Origin: Takashimella koratensis
Taxonomy: Eukaryota > Basidiomycota > Tremellomycetes > Trichosporonales > Tetragoniomycetaceae
Length of the DNA stretch: 64,000 bases
NCBI GenBank assembly: GCA_003116875.1
Contig: BCKT01000007.1
Coordinates: 794,365 to 858,364 of the forward strand
Direction of reading: 5' to 3'
Below the pieces are notes generated by a model. It had not been told where the DNA came from and ran no database searches. It saw nothing but the letters and a program-made list of their open reading frames with translations. Below, piece after piece: positions 22,053 through 32,547 of the stretch. The translations under genes were made by a program, and so were the position numbers. Numbering within the stretch: position 1 is the stretch's first letter; each line of letters opens with the position of its first letter.

Positions 22053-24318
22053 ATGACTGTCCAACCTGTCTACGCTGCTCTGAACAGTACGTCCCATCCA
22101 TCTCCTCTTACACTTGTCCTATCCTACCCTTGGCTTGTCCCTTGTTCCGCGTCGTGGTTTAGAGTTATTGGTTGAGCGCATACTACAGATAATGCCAATC
22201 CGATCTGGTACAAGGACGCCGGACTTCGAAGGATGGCAATCCATATCTTAATGCTATACCACTGCATTTTCTCCTTTGGGGTAAGTACCAATTTCAAATT
22301 TGGGAAGACTGAAGAGCATTGCTAATAAGACTTGGCTTGGTATTGGTTGGAACCGATAGTACGATGGGTCCTTGCTCAACGGACGTAGGTAGAGAAGTGG
22401 CGATCCGTGTTGATCGAGTCAGTTCAGACAGTTCCCAGATGGCAAAAGGACTTTGACAACCCGGCGGGCAGCGCTTTAGGCCTCATGTCCGCCTCTCTCT
22501 GGTTCGGTAAGTTTTCAGTATGCTCTGTTATCCTGCACTTGAACGAATCACGAGCGTATATGAGACTCACACCAGGGCCAGCTAAGATCGGGACTCCGTT
22601 TATCGCGAGCTACGTCGGAGATCGATACGGTCGCCGAGTCGCTCTTCTCGGCGCGTCGCTGCTCGCCCTAGCTGGGTCTCTGATCAATACATTTGCAAAC
22701 TCGCGTGGGATGTTCGTCGGAGGTCGCGTAGTCCTTGGTGGTGGGTTGGGTATGATGGCGACCATCGCCCCGCCAATGGTGCAAGAGCTTGCTCATCCGG
22801 TATGTCTGAGTTTTCCATCTCATGAAGGACCCAGCACGTGATAAAGGATCGTGTACTGACCTCTGCAGCGTATCCGGTCCGTCGCTGGTGCGATGTGGCT
22901 TACTTCTTTCTTTGTCGGGTCGACCATCGCCGCCTGGCTCTGTTTCGGCCTGATCAACTGGGACAACTCGTGGGCGTGGCGTCTTCCGACCCTTGTCCAG
23001 GGCTACGGTGCCGCCGCTTTGGCCATCTACATCCTATGCGGGCTAATGGCCGAGTCTCCTCGTTGGCTCGTCAGTGTCGGGAAAGAAGATCGGGCACTCA
23101 AACTCCTCGCTGCCCTTCATGCCAACGGGGAGGAAAACGACCAGTTGGTGCAGTATGAGATGGCGGAGATTCGACGATCGATTGAAATTGAGAGAGAAGG
23201 TGGGATTGGGTATACGAGTTTCCTCAAGACTCCGGGGAATAGGAAGAGGTTGTTGGTTATCATGGTCATCGGTGCCTCAGGGCAATTGGCGGGTAACGGT
23301 CTCATCTCGTACTACATTTCGTGAGTGGTAGCGCTCACTTCGGTGTGAAATCAAGGGAGCAATGAGCGCTGACGATCGTTTCAGACCGATTCTGAAGCTC
23401 GTGGGGATCGTCCAGCCTGCGCAAATCGCAGGGATCAACGGAGGTCTTGCCATTTGGAACGGGATCACTACTGTCATCTTTGCTCAATTCGTCGAGCGTG
23501 TAGGACGTCGACCCATGTGGATTGGAGGAATCTCAGGAGTGCTCGTATCTTTCGCCTGCGTCACCGGACTCTCCGTGAGTCCTAGCTTCCTCGTTCTATC
23601 GAGTTACTGTTTTTCGTCTTCTGGAGTTGATAAAGCTGACTTGGTTCCTAGGGTGGCTTCGCTCAGACTCAGAAGGGAAGTGTAGGAGTCGCTGTTATCC
23701 CTTTCCTCTACCTCTTCAACGCCTTCTACAACATGTCCTGGTCGTGTCTCGGGAACCTATGTAAGTCGGGCTCGGAGTGGATCTCCATCCTTGCTCCTTT
23801 CTTCCCGCTTTGGGCGTCTTCTTTCGCGCGCAGGAAGTGGCACTAACTCAATTCTAGATGTCACAGAGATCGTGCCGTTCTCGCTTCGAGTGAAAGGATT
23901 GAGTCTGTTCGTTTTCACCCAGTCGTGTGCTCTGGCATTTAATCAATACGTGAACCCTATCGCCCTTGCCGCAATCAGTGAGTTTCAAACCCATTCATCT
24001 CTTCACATCCAAAGACCTATCCGTTTTCCCTTGCCCTCCTCTTCTCACTCTCCGCTCCCCGGTCATGGCGACTTGGGTCGGTGCTCACACGCCACAGCTT
24101 GGAGATACTACTTTGTCTACATTGCTATCGAGATCGCCATGATCGTCTTCGCTCACCTGGTCATCATCGAGACCAAAGGTCATACGATTGAAGAAGTCGC
24201 GAGGCTGTTTGATGGGAAAGAAGCGACCGAGGATTTGACTCAGGCTGCAGTAGAGTCGGAGCAGCTTGGAGAAAAGGGAGATCAGCAGCATTTGGAGAGA
24301 GCCGTCTCTGAGAATTAG
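22053..24318 (+). CDS. MFS sugar transporter (lactose permease / hexose transporter family)
   Basis: Starts at ATG 22053 (MTVQPVYAALN) and ends with ERAVSEN at 24318. About nine exons, including a 25-nt one encoding YDGSLLNG around 22360-22384. Family features in order: WYKDAGLRRMAIHI before TM1, YDGSLLNGLQ, a loop 2-3 motif GDRYGRRVALLG, GGRVVLGGGLGMM, AESPRWLVSVGKEDRA after TM6, a central loop with EMAEIRRSIEIE, then EFVERVGRRPMWIGG (as QFVERVGRRP), TEIVPFSLRVKGLS and a C-terminal IETKGHTIEEVARLFDG. Twelve membrane spans are expected at the plasma membrane. The match to the LAC12-like branch (GYDGSL-NGLQ, 'ETKGHTIEE') suggests a disaccharide or oligosaccharide substrate; with GH43 next door, xylo- or arabino-oligosaccharides or pentoses are plausible. 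Confidence 0.92.
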
Positions 24319-24861
24319 TTCTGTGTTCAGAATGAAGTAACGTCGAGAGTCGGGATGCAATATGGATAAGATGTCTGGGAGGAACACAGCGAGCACGCCT
24401 TGAACCGTGGCGGATGTTGCACTTCCACGGGGGAGGGACAGATTTCGCAGATTTTGTTGGAAACAAAAAGGGAGGCGCCAAACCACTGTCAACCACTTAT
24501 CGCGGTCACCACCGTCATTGGAGGAGCAAGATGCATATGACAGAGCGAGGGAAGAGGCAAGGTGTCGAATGTTCACTAAATTGCTACCAAAAGTTCTCTT
24601 CATTGCCAAATACCATAACCAATCTTACCTAACATCACGTGACGGTCACTCGACATTCAGTCTTTGTTCCGGCCTCGTCCTTTCAGTCTCAGGTCTCCTG
24701 TCGTCAGCAGCTAGGTTATCAGCCAACAACCTCTCTACCTCCTGGTATCTGTCTCCTATCCACCCCTGTGTCCACTCGTACACCTATCATCACCCTCTCT
24801 CTCGTTGCCTGTCGCTGTGTCGAGCGTCCCCGCCCTCTTTTGTGTCACCTAGACCTAGACC
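24319..24861. other. Intergenic region before SGF11
   Basis: About 540 bp with no supportable gene; holds the transporter 3' end and the SGF11 promoter and pyrimidine-rich leader. Confidence 0.5.
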
Positions 24862-26551
24862 ATGTCGACTTCTCGTTCCGAGTTGAGATCAGCGGTGAGT
24901 CGTTTTGTTTCCGACCCATATCAGCAGACCAGGCAAGCTCGTGCTGACTATCATCGATAATCACTGCGATATTTTCTCTCCACTTCTCGTGATTCGATTG
25001 CCCTTTCTATTTGTGGCCGTGTTGCTCGGATACCAGGCCGAGGCGATCTTTGCCGAGCTGCTCGAGGACTGTATCACCACCACAGTTATTGGTGCGCATC
25101 GTGAAGTCAAACGTGGAAGAGTACCTTGTTCTATCTGTGGCACGAAGTAAGTCTCTCCTTTGCACACATCTATTCCCCTCTGTCCTAATCTCCACCATGA
25201 TCTCCTTCCTCCCTGTCCAGGCATCCTCGCGTCCTCCTCCGTACGCCTTCCCCTTGTCATCCGCTAAACCCCTCTCGTAGGTGCAGACAACATATCGTTC
25301 CGCCCTCTATCCGCCCTCCGGCCGTGCTATCCCGTGAATCCTCACCCATCAAATTCAACGGCACTACGCCCGCCGGGAGCGGCGCAGGCGGAACCAGCAG
25401 CGCTGCAGGATCCGCGGGACCGTCGTCAAGGCCCGGAGGATACGCGGTCGGGCCGGAGAAAGGGACGGGCAAAGCCACGGGGATAGGAAGTGGGAGTGGG
25501 AGAGTTGATTCGAATGGGAATGCGTTCTTTGATTGTTTAGTCTGTGGGAGAGCGGTAAGTCGATTTCTTTCCTCGATGTGTCGTTATTTGAGGTGTCTTG
25601 ATCTGGGACGAAAAGAATACCTCTATTCCCGATAAAGTTCACGATCAGGCGTCAGGTTTTCATTAGATACTAACATGGTCACGCTATCCGTTCTCGTCTC
25701 CAGATCACCTCCTCTCGCTACGCACCACACCTCTCGTCGTGTCTCGGGTTCAGTGGATCCACACGTCGTGGTGCCTCCCGAGTTGCATCTGCCAAAGCGC
25801 GGCTAGGGACCAACGACCGATCAAGCCCTTCTCCCTATGTGTATAGCGACAATGGTGATTCGGACGTCGATAGTGTGACGGGCGTGAAACGTGGGCGAAG
25901 TGAGTATGCTCTTAAACGAAACTGCGGGACATGTTGTGCGATGGATGAGACAGTCACTGACACGGACAGAACCAAATGGATCGGTGAAGAGGGCACTGTC
26001 ACCGGGTAAACCGGTGTTGAAGAAGGCCAAGCTCTCTTCTGCTTCTGGTACAGGTAGGTACTCGCTCGCAGCGACTTTTTATCTCAACACGAACGTGCTC
26101 ACTGATGTCTCTGACCACCTAGCTACACCAACGCAACGACCGGGCCATATCCCTTCTCGTCTCGGTGGACCTCCAACCAACGCCCGAGCCTCCTCCGACC
26201 GATCTTCCCCGTCTTCCTCTCCGGCCAAATCCCTCGCTTCTCTCGGTAGCGCAGCACGTAAAACCCTACCCGGTCTGGGAGGCGCGACCACCAATCACGT
26301 GGGACACGCGCGGTCAATGGGGAGTGTCGCAGGAACTCTAGATGGAGATGGGGACGACGAAGACGAGCCGGATTTGGACGCTTATATGGATGCAGACAGT
26401 CAGGCGGATGGAACGTATAGAGGTGAGTACGGTCATTAGGAGAGGGTTGGATGTGGGTGAGGTGGCTGCTTCAAGATTGAACTGACATTGAACAGAGGAC
26501 GTGGATGCGGGAGGAGACGAGTCGAGCGAGGTCGCAGACGACGACTATTGA
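24862..26551 (+). CDS. SGF11: SAGA-associated factor 11 (SAGA deubiquitinase module)
   Basis: Seven exons, 24862-24894, 25037-25146, 25281-25554, 25704-25899, 25970-26053, 26123-26422 and 26496-26551, splice in frame to 350 aa. The N-terminal helix AEAIFAELLEDCITT is followed by AHREVKRGRVPCSICGTKC, a conserved Sgf11 block crossing the exon 2/3 junction. A zinc finger follows: FDCLVCGRAITSSRYAPHL then SSCLG, i.e. C-x2-C...H-x3-C as in Sgf11/ATXN7L3. The long C-terminal half is Ser/Pro/Gly-rich with an acidic end (DGDGDDEDEPDLDAYMDAD). In the nucleus Sgf11 anchors and activates Ubp8, which removes ubiquitin from histone H2B. The protein is much longer than yeast Sgf11 (99 aa), as is usual in basidiomycetes. 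Confidence 0.87.
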
Positions 26552-27645
26552 TGTGGCGTGGGAGTCAACGAGGAGTAGTAAGAAGGAAGGTTGAAGTTGC
26601 TCACCAGTGACGAGTAGTTGGTGCTCGTTCTCAGCCAAGAGTCCCATTCTGTGCCTTGTCCTGAAACCTGTTATTTATCCAGTACCATACCTCAAGTGTC
26701 TCATCTTGCTTTGTGCCGTCGTTGATTGTCCTTGTCATTCTTCTTACGTTCAAGCTCATACCCATTATCTACGTCTAGTACCTGTTTTCTTCATCTGTTG
26801 ACGGTATACGGATCCTTGATGCCATTATTGACCTGTCCTTTTCCTCGCTCTTGTTCTTGTCCACTTTCTCGCCCTGGTTCAAACCCTTGTTCTTGTCATT
26901 GACAACACGGCCATAGCTTTACCGCTAGTCCCGAACGCAAGTAGTCAGAAGCAGAGAAACTGTCGCCCATTCCCTCCTCGGTCGCGTCATAGCCTGTTAG
27001 TTCCGGATCCAACTCTGCTCGTTTGGATCGGTGGATCTGGTAGTGATGGCGCTGAACGCGTACAGATACCTTTCGATTGGTTAAATAACGGACGAGTGAT
27101 TGATTGCTTTGATCGAGAGGTAGGTGGCACCGTGGCACCTTCCAAAGGAAGGTGAAGACTGACGACTGATGACTGATGACTGATCCCGAACCATCATTTG
27201 GGTTTCACCTTGGCACTGTACATTCCTCATCCCTGCTCCTCACCCCTCCTCCACGCTCAGCACCACCACGAACCTACATCCCACTTGATCATCGCCCCTG
27301 CCGATCTGTGACGAGACAACCAGCAACCAGCTGCAACGTGGTGACGTCGTGTGCCCCGCCCCCTCGTACTGTGAGCTGTGTCCTCACCAACACGTGGCAA
27401 TTGATGTTCTCGTTCCATTTCCATTTCGTACCTTGCCATCCTCGTTGTCTCATTCACACTTATTCTTCTTCCTCTTCCTTTCCCACCAACTAGTGTTCTC
27501 TTCTCTCTTCGCTCTTACCCTCATCTTTCTCCCCTCCCACTCTCCCCTCCCACTCTCCCTCTCTCCCTCATCGATCTTCCTCTCCAGACTCCCTCGTCTC
27601 ACCTAGCCCCCTCACCTCCCCTCTCCCTTCTTCTCCTCAGCGGCC
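26552..27645. other. Intergenic region with pyrimidine-rich leader
   Basis: About 1.1 kb. GACTGAT-type short tandem units lie at about 27155-27185, and 27420-27640 is CT-rich, fitting the 5' leader of the membrane protein gene downstream. No coding signal. Confidence 0.5.
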
Positions 27646-29536
27646 ATGTCACCGCCAAGCACCAACCCTTTGCTCTCAGCAGCAGGTTACAGCCTTTTCG
27701 ACGTAGTAAGTTGCAGTCTCCACTCCGTCCTCTCTTCCTCCCTTCTTGGCTACGCAGTTCAGCCCGACGTAGCCATACAAAGGAGCACGACACGTCGCTG
27801 ACGACGACAGTATGGTCCAGTGATGATTGGTGTTCTGCTCAGCGTCTTCGGATGCGGAATCGTCTTGGTGAGTGGTGCAGCTGTTAACGCAGTCGCCAAG
27901 CCGGTAGCCACACATTTTCACGCAGCCTCGCCGAACACCTCCACAAAGTCAACCTTGAGCGAAACGCTAACCATCTTCAGCACCAAGTGAGCTGCACGGT
28001 TGTTGACCACAAGCTCACCAAAAAAGACTCTCTCCTTTCTTGCTAGGTACCCAGACGAGTCCCTCGCCACCAAAGCGCTTCTCTACGTAGGTTTCCTACA
28101 CATATCTGACTACCGCTCACCTATCGCTCAACCCAGTTCATCCTCGCTTTAAATGTGGCGCAATCCGTGTCGGACTCGTCGCGCCTGCTCAAGCTGTGTG
28201 TCTACCATGCTGGAGACATCATTTACGTACGTCCACCTTCCAGGTGATCGCTTCACAGGCCCTCTATCTTCCCTCGCCACCTTCCTCCACGTTGACTTCT
28301 TCAACATCTTCACTGGTCAACCACTGATCCCCAACTCAATCAGTTCCTCGACATTCGTGCTCGTCCCGAAGACGTCCTCTCCCCTTCTCTCTCCATCGGT
28401 ATCTCCACCATTGTGCAGATCTTCCTGGCACGCCGCTGTGTTCTCTTCGCACAAGTCACTGCATCACCGGATCGTCGGCGGTCGATAGCGCACGCGTTGC
28501 AGATCGCGTTGATGGTTGGGGTACTTGGACTTGGAATTGGACTCAGTGGTGGGACGGGACTGGGGACCGCCATCTATCTCGAGGTGAGCTATAAATGTTG
28601 CGAAGGTCATAGCCAGCTGACAAATATCAGGAGTTGCCCAACTATGTGTGGGCCGATAGGAACGTGCAGCCACATGGGACGTTCCCGACGCTGGCCACGA
28701 TCTGGCTGAGCTCTTCCTCAGTGAGTTGAAGATAGCAGAGTAGCGCCTACAGCTGACGATGGCAGGGAACCGACCTTCTGATCGCTTGCATCATCGTGTA
28801 CGAGCTTCGAAACGCCGTGGTAAGCTGAATGCTCCCAGAATTCGTCAAGCTTTCGTTTCTACCGATTCTGATAACTGCACAGCGCGGGGGAAACAAAATG
28901 GTTAATGCGGTCATCCGAATTGCCGTTCGATCTGGGGCAATTGTCACTGCTCTCCAAGTCACCACTTTGATCATGTACCTACACGCGTAAGTCATCTCCT
29001 CTACTACTCGTTCTATACAATCAGCTCACTTCTGACACAGTGTGTCGGCGTGGGCAAACTGGGGACCCATTTTCATCTCTAAAGTGTACACGATGACGCT
29101 CCTCGCTGCCATTGCCGAACCTCGAGCAGTGACCCTCGCGGCTACCGGATCACGTCGGCACCCACCTGCACCTGGCGTGGAACTACCACTGTCTGTACCT
29201 CGTTTGGTCGACTCCTGGCGCTCGCAGAACGATACCTTTGGAGCTCCTCGTGAACCGACTGAAACCATGTCCGGAGATACACCGGAACTCAGCAAAGGGC
29301 AGAGCGACTCGACGTACCCAGCTCGACACGCTTCGCTCGTCCCGTCCGCCGACGGTCTCAGTGGGAGGCTCATGATTACCCCCGAAGGAGACGGAGAAGG
29401 GGAAGGGGAAGGGAGTGACGACTCGCATAGGATCAGAGAAGGGAAGAGGATAAGTATGGGGGAGTCGATCGAGGCCGCGAGAAGGGAGAGCGGATTGGAG
29501 GGGGAGAAACCACTGGGCGTGTTGGATTTCGTCTAG
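27646..29536 (+). CDS. Polytopic membrane protein, similar in layout to the basidiomycete DUF6534 family
   Basis: Starts at ATG 27646 (MSPPSTNPLLSAAGYSLFD). Exon 2 reads YGPVMIGVLLSVFGCGIVL. Later blocks: YPDESLATKALLYFILALN, IGISTIVQIFLARRC, LQIALMVGVLGLGIGLSG, WLSSSSGTDLLIACIIVYEL, then NKMVNAVIRIAIRSGAIVT and VYTMTLLAAIAEPRAV. Together they suggest about seven membrane helices and a Ser/Glu/Gly-rich cytosolic tail of about 140 residues ending at 29536. The order 'GP--IG' start, D-rich loop, 'T-LLI---IVYELR' and 'I-R--I-SGAI-T' matches what I recall of DUF6534 proteins, whose function is unknown. Exon borders between 27900 and 28250 are uncertain. Confidence 0.65.
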
Positions 29537-29868
29537 CCTAGTCGGAGCAGTGAGAAGGAATAGGAGAGGGAGAAAGGGGGAAAAGTTTATCGCACATCGC
29601 ACAACCAAACCATTGTATCATAGCTCGTTGAAGTTGAGTCATTGGAAGGAAATGAAAAGGGTACCGTAATCCCATATTGCTTTGGGAAAGGTCAGAAATG
29701 TCTTGTATACAATCAAAGTAGGACAAGTCTCAATCGTGAATGTGTACGTGATCGTTGTCGCATTCGTCATTGGTCTATGAAATACAACATGACAGCAACC
29801 TTGCACCTTGTCACTTTATGCCACCTTTGCATCCTTCCACTCAACCTCTGTCAGTATCCTGCCAGAGC
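29537..29868. terminator. Convergent 3' region
   Basis: About 330 bp between two genes ending towards each other (membrane protein + and Arp10 -). No gene seen. Confidence 0.5.
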
Positions 29869-32247
29869 TCAACCCACACTAACCCCCGTGCTCCAATCGC
29901 CCAAGACCGCCGCCTCCCCCCACCCTCTTTTCCTCTTATCCCCACTACCTCCACCCCCGCCTAGCGCCATACCCGGTAACAACTCGTCAATACTCACTCC
30001 CACCGCAGCTCGGACTTGTGCCTCGTCCGAATCATTAGCCTCCAGAGCTTCGAGGTGCGCAACGTAGGTTTCTCCCCTCGCCAGCGCGTCGGAGACTCGG
30101 GTGTCGTAGTCTTCTCGAGAAAGTTCAGGGCCAGAGGTCTTTAATGCGCTACGGTTCATGTTAGACTCAGAATATGTGTGATATTGGGTGAGGAGGGATA
30201 GGGAGAGAGCAAAGACAAACGAAAAGAAGAGTGACTTACCCTGCTAGAGAACCCCCAACCCAAGCAGTTAAGCTTGGAGCCCACCTCGGCGCTTTCCCCC
30301 CACCCGATCCCACAGGCGGCGACGGATCATTGAGTATCGCCAGAGTCGATCCAAGTCCATACAGGACTTTATACGGTTCCCTCTGCCTTGCTCGCCAAGT
30401 TTGCGCAGAGGACTGGGGGCCGCTGTGAGGTGGGATAACGGGGGCGGTAGGAGTGATGGGCGAGAATTCTGGTGGAGAAAGGAGGTGGCGCAGAAGAGAG
30501 ATACGGAGACGGGGAATGAAACCGGGAAGAGAGGAGGTGCCGCCCACGATGAGGATAGAGGATGCGAGAGGGGCACGGAGGTCAATAGGTGCCTATGAAG
30601 GTCAGTGGGGGAATGTGTCGAGATGGAGAGGGAAGAAGCAGATCAAACAGGTGGACAGGGATGAGAAAGGTGGCGCAGGAGGGAGCATTGAAGGCGACGC
30701 CGCCATTACAGTGGCAGTGGGACAAAGCGACTGGCTACTCTTGACTCACTTTGAGAAGTGTCGAGAGGACGAGTTGAGGAACTGATGGCGCGTCCGAGTC
30801 CGTTTCATCGAACAAGATCTCAGCGGCTCGTTCCCGGATCCACCCGGGCACGATTACCACTCCTTCCCCAACACTGAATTCAACGTCCTTTGCTGTCGAG
30901 TTTTCGGCGTACCTCGCTTTCAACTTTTGCACTTGCTCCATCGTCCCTTCCTCATCGATCTGCACCTCGTTGCTTGCCGGTGGTGGCGCTTGGTTCGCGT
31001 TAGTAGGGATGACGACGCCGCCGACGAAACAGCTCTCCGTGAGGACACGCTCGACGAACGCGTCGGTGAGGATGTGGGTGGGGATAAGAGTCGAAGGGGA
31101 GTCGAAGGCGGTGTAGGTGCATAAAGAGAGGAGGGCGAGGAGCCGGCGATGTAGTGATTGACCGGCGAGAGGGGTCGAGCGGGCTAAGTGGTGTAGAGGG
31201 CGCGAGTAGGCGACCTAGTATAGAGATTTAATACAAGGATTGGGACAGGGATAAGGCTGCGACATTGTGAAGCAGGTGGAATGGGAAAAGCAGAGGAAAT
31301 TGAGAGTCCACTCACAGGTGTCACAGTCGTCTCCAACCATCCGCAATCAACGACCAGACCCGTCACTCTCCCTACGGCAGCGAGCGATAACAGCGCGCCT
31401 GAAGTGAACGAGACGGAGGGGACATTGAGGTTATCGAAGAGGACTCGGGCAATATCTTCTTTGATGAATGTGGGTAGGAAGGTCGATTCGACAATGATCA
31501 TTTTACGAGCTTTGGGATCTGTCAGAAGGTGTCTAAAGGAAGCTAGTCAGTGCCTGTTCTAGACGATCACACAGACGCCGGTGATGCAGATGGAAAATGG
31601 GAGAGAGGACAGAGGTAGGAAAAGAGACTTACTTGTGGAAGATTTCTCGAAGTCGCCGTAGTATACGTGAAGCAACCATCCTCCTCCCCTCGGACCTGCT
31701 GACAGCGCCCGCCAAATGGCTCAGATCGAGCCCAAACATCTCAGCTCGACCAGCATCGCGGTCGGTGCGGTCTTGCGACCAGAAAACAGCTCGCGGGTCT
31801 GGTTCGCCCGAGAAGCCGACTTTCCATACGCGTGAGCCGGGACTGGAAATTTATCAGTATAGTTAGGACTGATTTGAAGAGGTAGAGTGTGTGTACGAGG
31901 AGCAAAGAGGAGCATAGGTACAAGTTGAAATAGAGGGAGGGCACGTACTCGATAACTACTCGGTCTTCGATACCGTACAGCGAGTGCCGCCGGGAAGACT
32001 AAACCAGATCGATGTCAGCAACACCCAGCAAGACGAACAATCAAGCTCAACTCCAATGACAGAGAAGAACCTGTAGTTCTCTTTATTGCAACCGTCGCTC
32101 ACTCACATAAGCGGGAGACGCGCCAGCCGGCCGCGCTTTGCCCGTGCGCACATCCACCGCAGTCCGTTTTGTTGGTGTAGAGTACATCGCGGACGCCGAG
32201 GACGACGCAGCCGCGGTATCGGATGTAGCAGGAGGGACCGAGGCCAT
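29869..32247 (-). CDS. ARP10: Actin-related protein 10 (dynactin pointed-end complex)
   Basis: A minus-strand, multi-exon gene from ATG 32247 (MASVPPATSDTAAASSS) to TGA 29869-29871. After a low-complexity Ser/Ala head of about 45 aa comes the actin-fold start YGIEDRVVIDPGSRVWKVGF then SGEPDPRAVF, the Arp10 form of the actin phosphate-1 loop. Further actin-like blocks: RKMIIVESTFLPTFIKEDI, VLFDNLNVPSVSFTSGALLS, GLVVDCGWLETTVTPV (phosphate 2), AEILFDETDSDAPSVPQLV, and SSILIVGGTSSLPGFIPRL (adenosine motif). The C-terminal tail (Gly-rich GGGGGSGDKRKRGW) extends beyond actin. Dynactin links dynein to cargo; Arp10/Arp11 caps the pointed end of the Arp1 filament. The Arp10 identity rests on the EDRVVIDPGSR start and the divergence from actin and Arp1-9. 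Confidence 0.82.
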
Positions 32248-32547
32248 GGCGGGCTCGTGTCGGCGTCTAGACTCGTCGGTGTTGATGTTGGAAGTCAAGC
32301 GAGGTGTTGTAGGTTGCGGCGCGTTGCTCGGACTGCCAAAATCATTAACACGGGGACGGCGGATAGGTATTTAATCCAGAGCCAGATTGGGACGGAATAA
32401 AGTAAATCAACCACGACCCTGAGTATCCCACGTGGTTTCGGCTACTGCCAGATTTTTTGGATTTTCCACTTAAATTTTCAGGTTGTATCATCTCCTCCTC
32501 CATCCCTCCACTACCTACCCCTTAACCCACCTACACCTACTCTCACA
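32248..32547. promoter_or_regulatory. Bidirectional promoter ARP10 / RRP5 with an E-box
   Basis: Exactly 300 bp separate the two divergent ATGs. A palindromic CACGTG lies at 32429-32434 and could bind a Cbf1/bHLH factor. The RRP5 side has a CT-rich leader. Confidence 0.5.
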
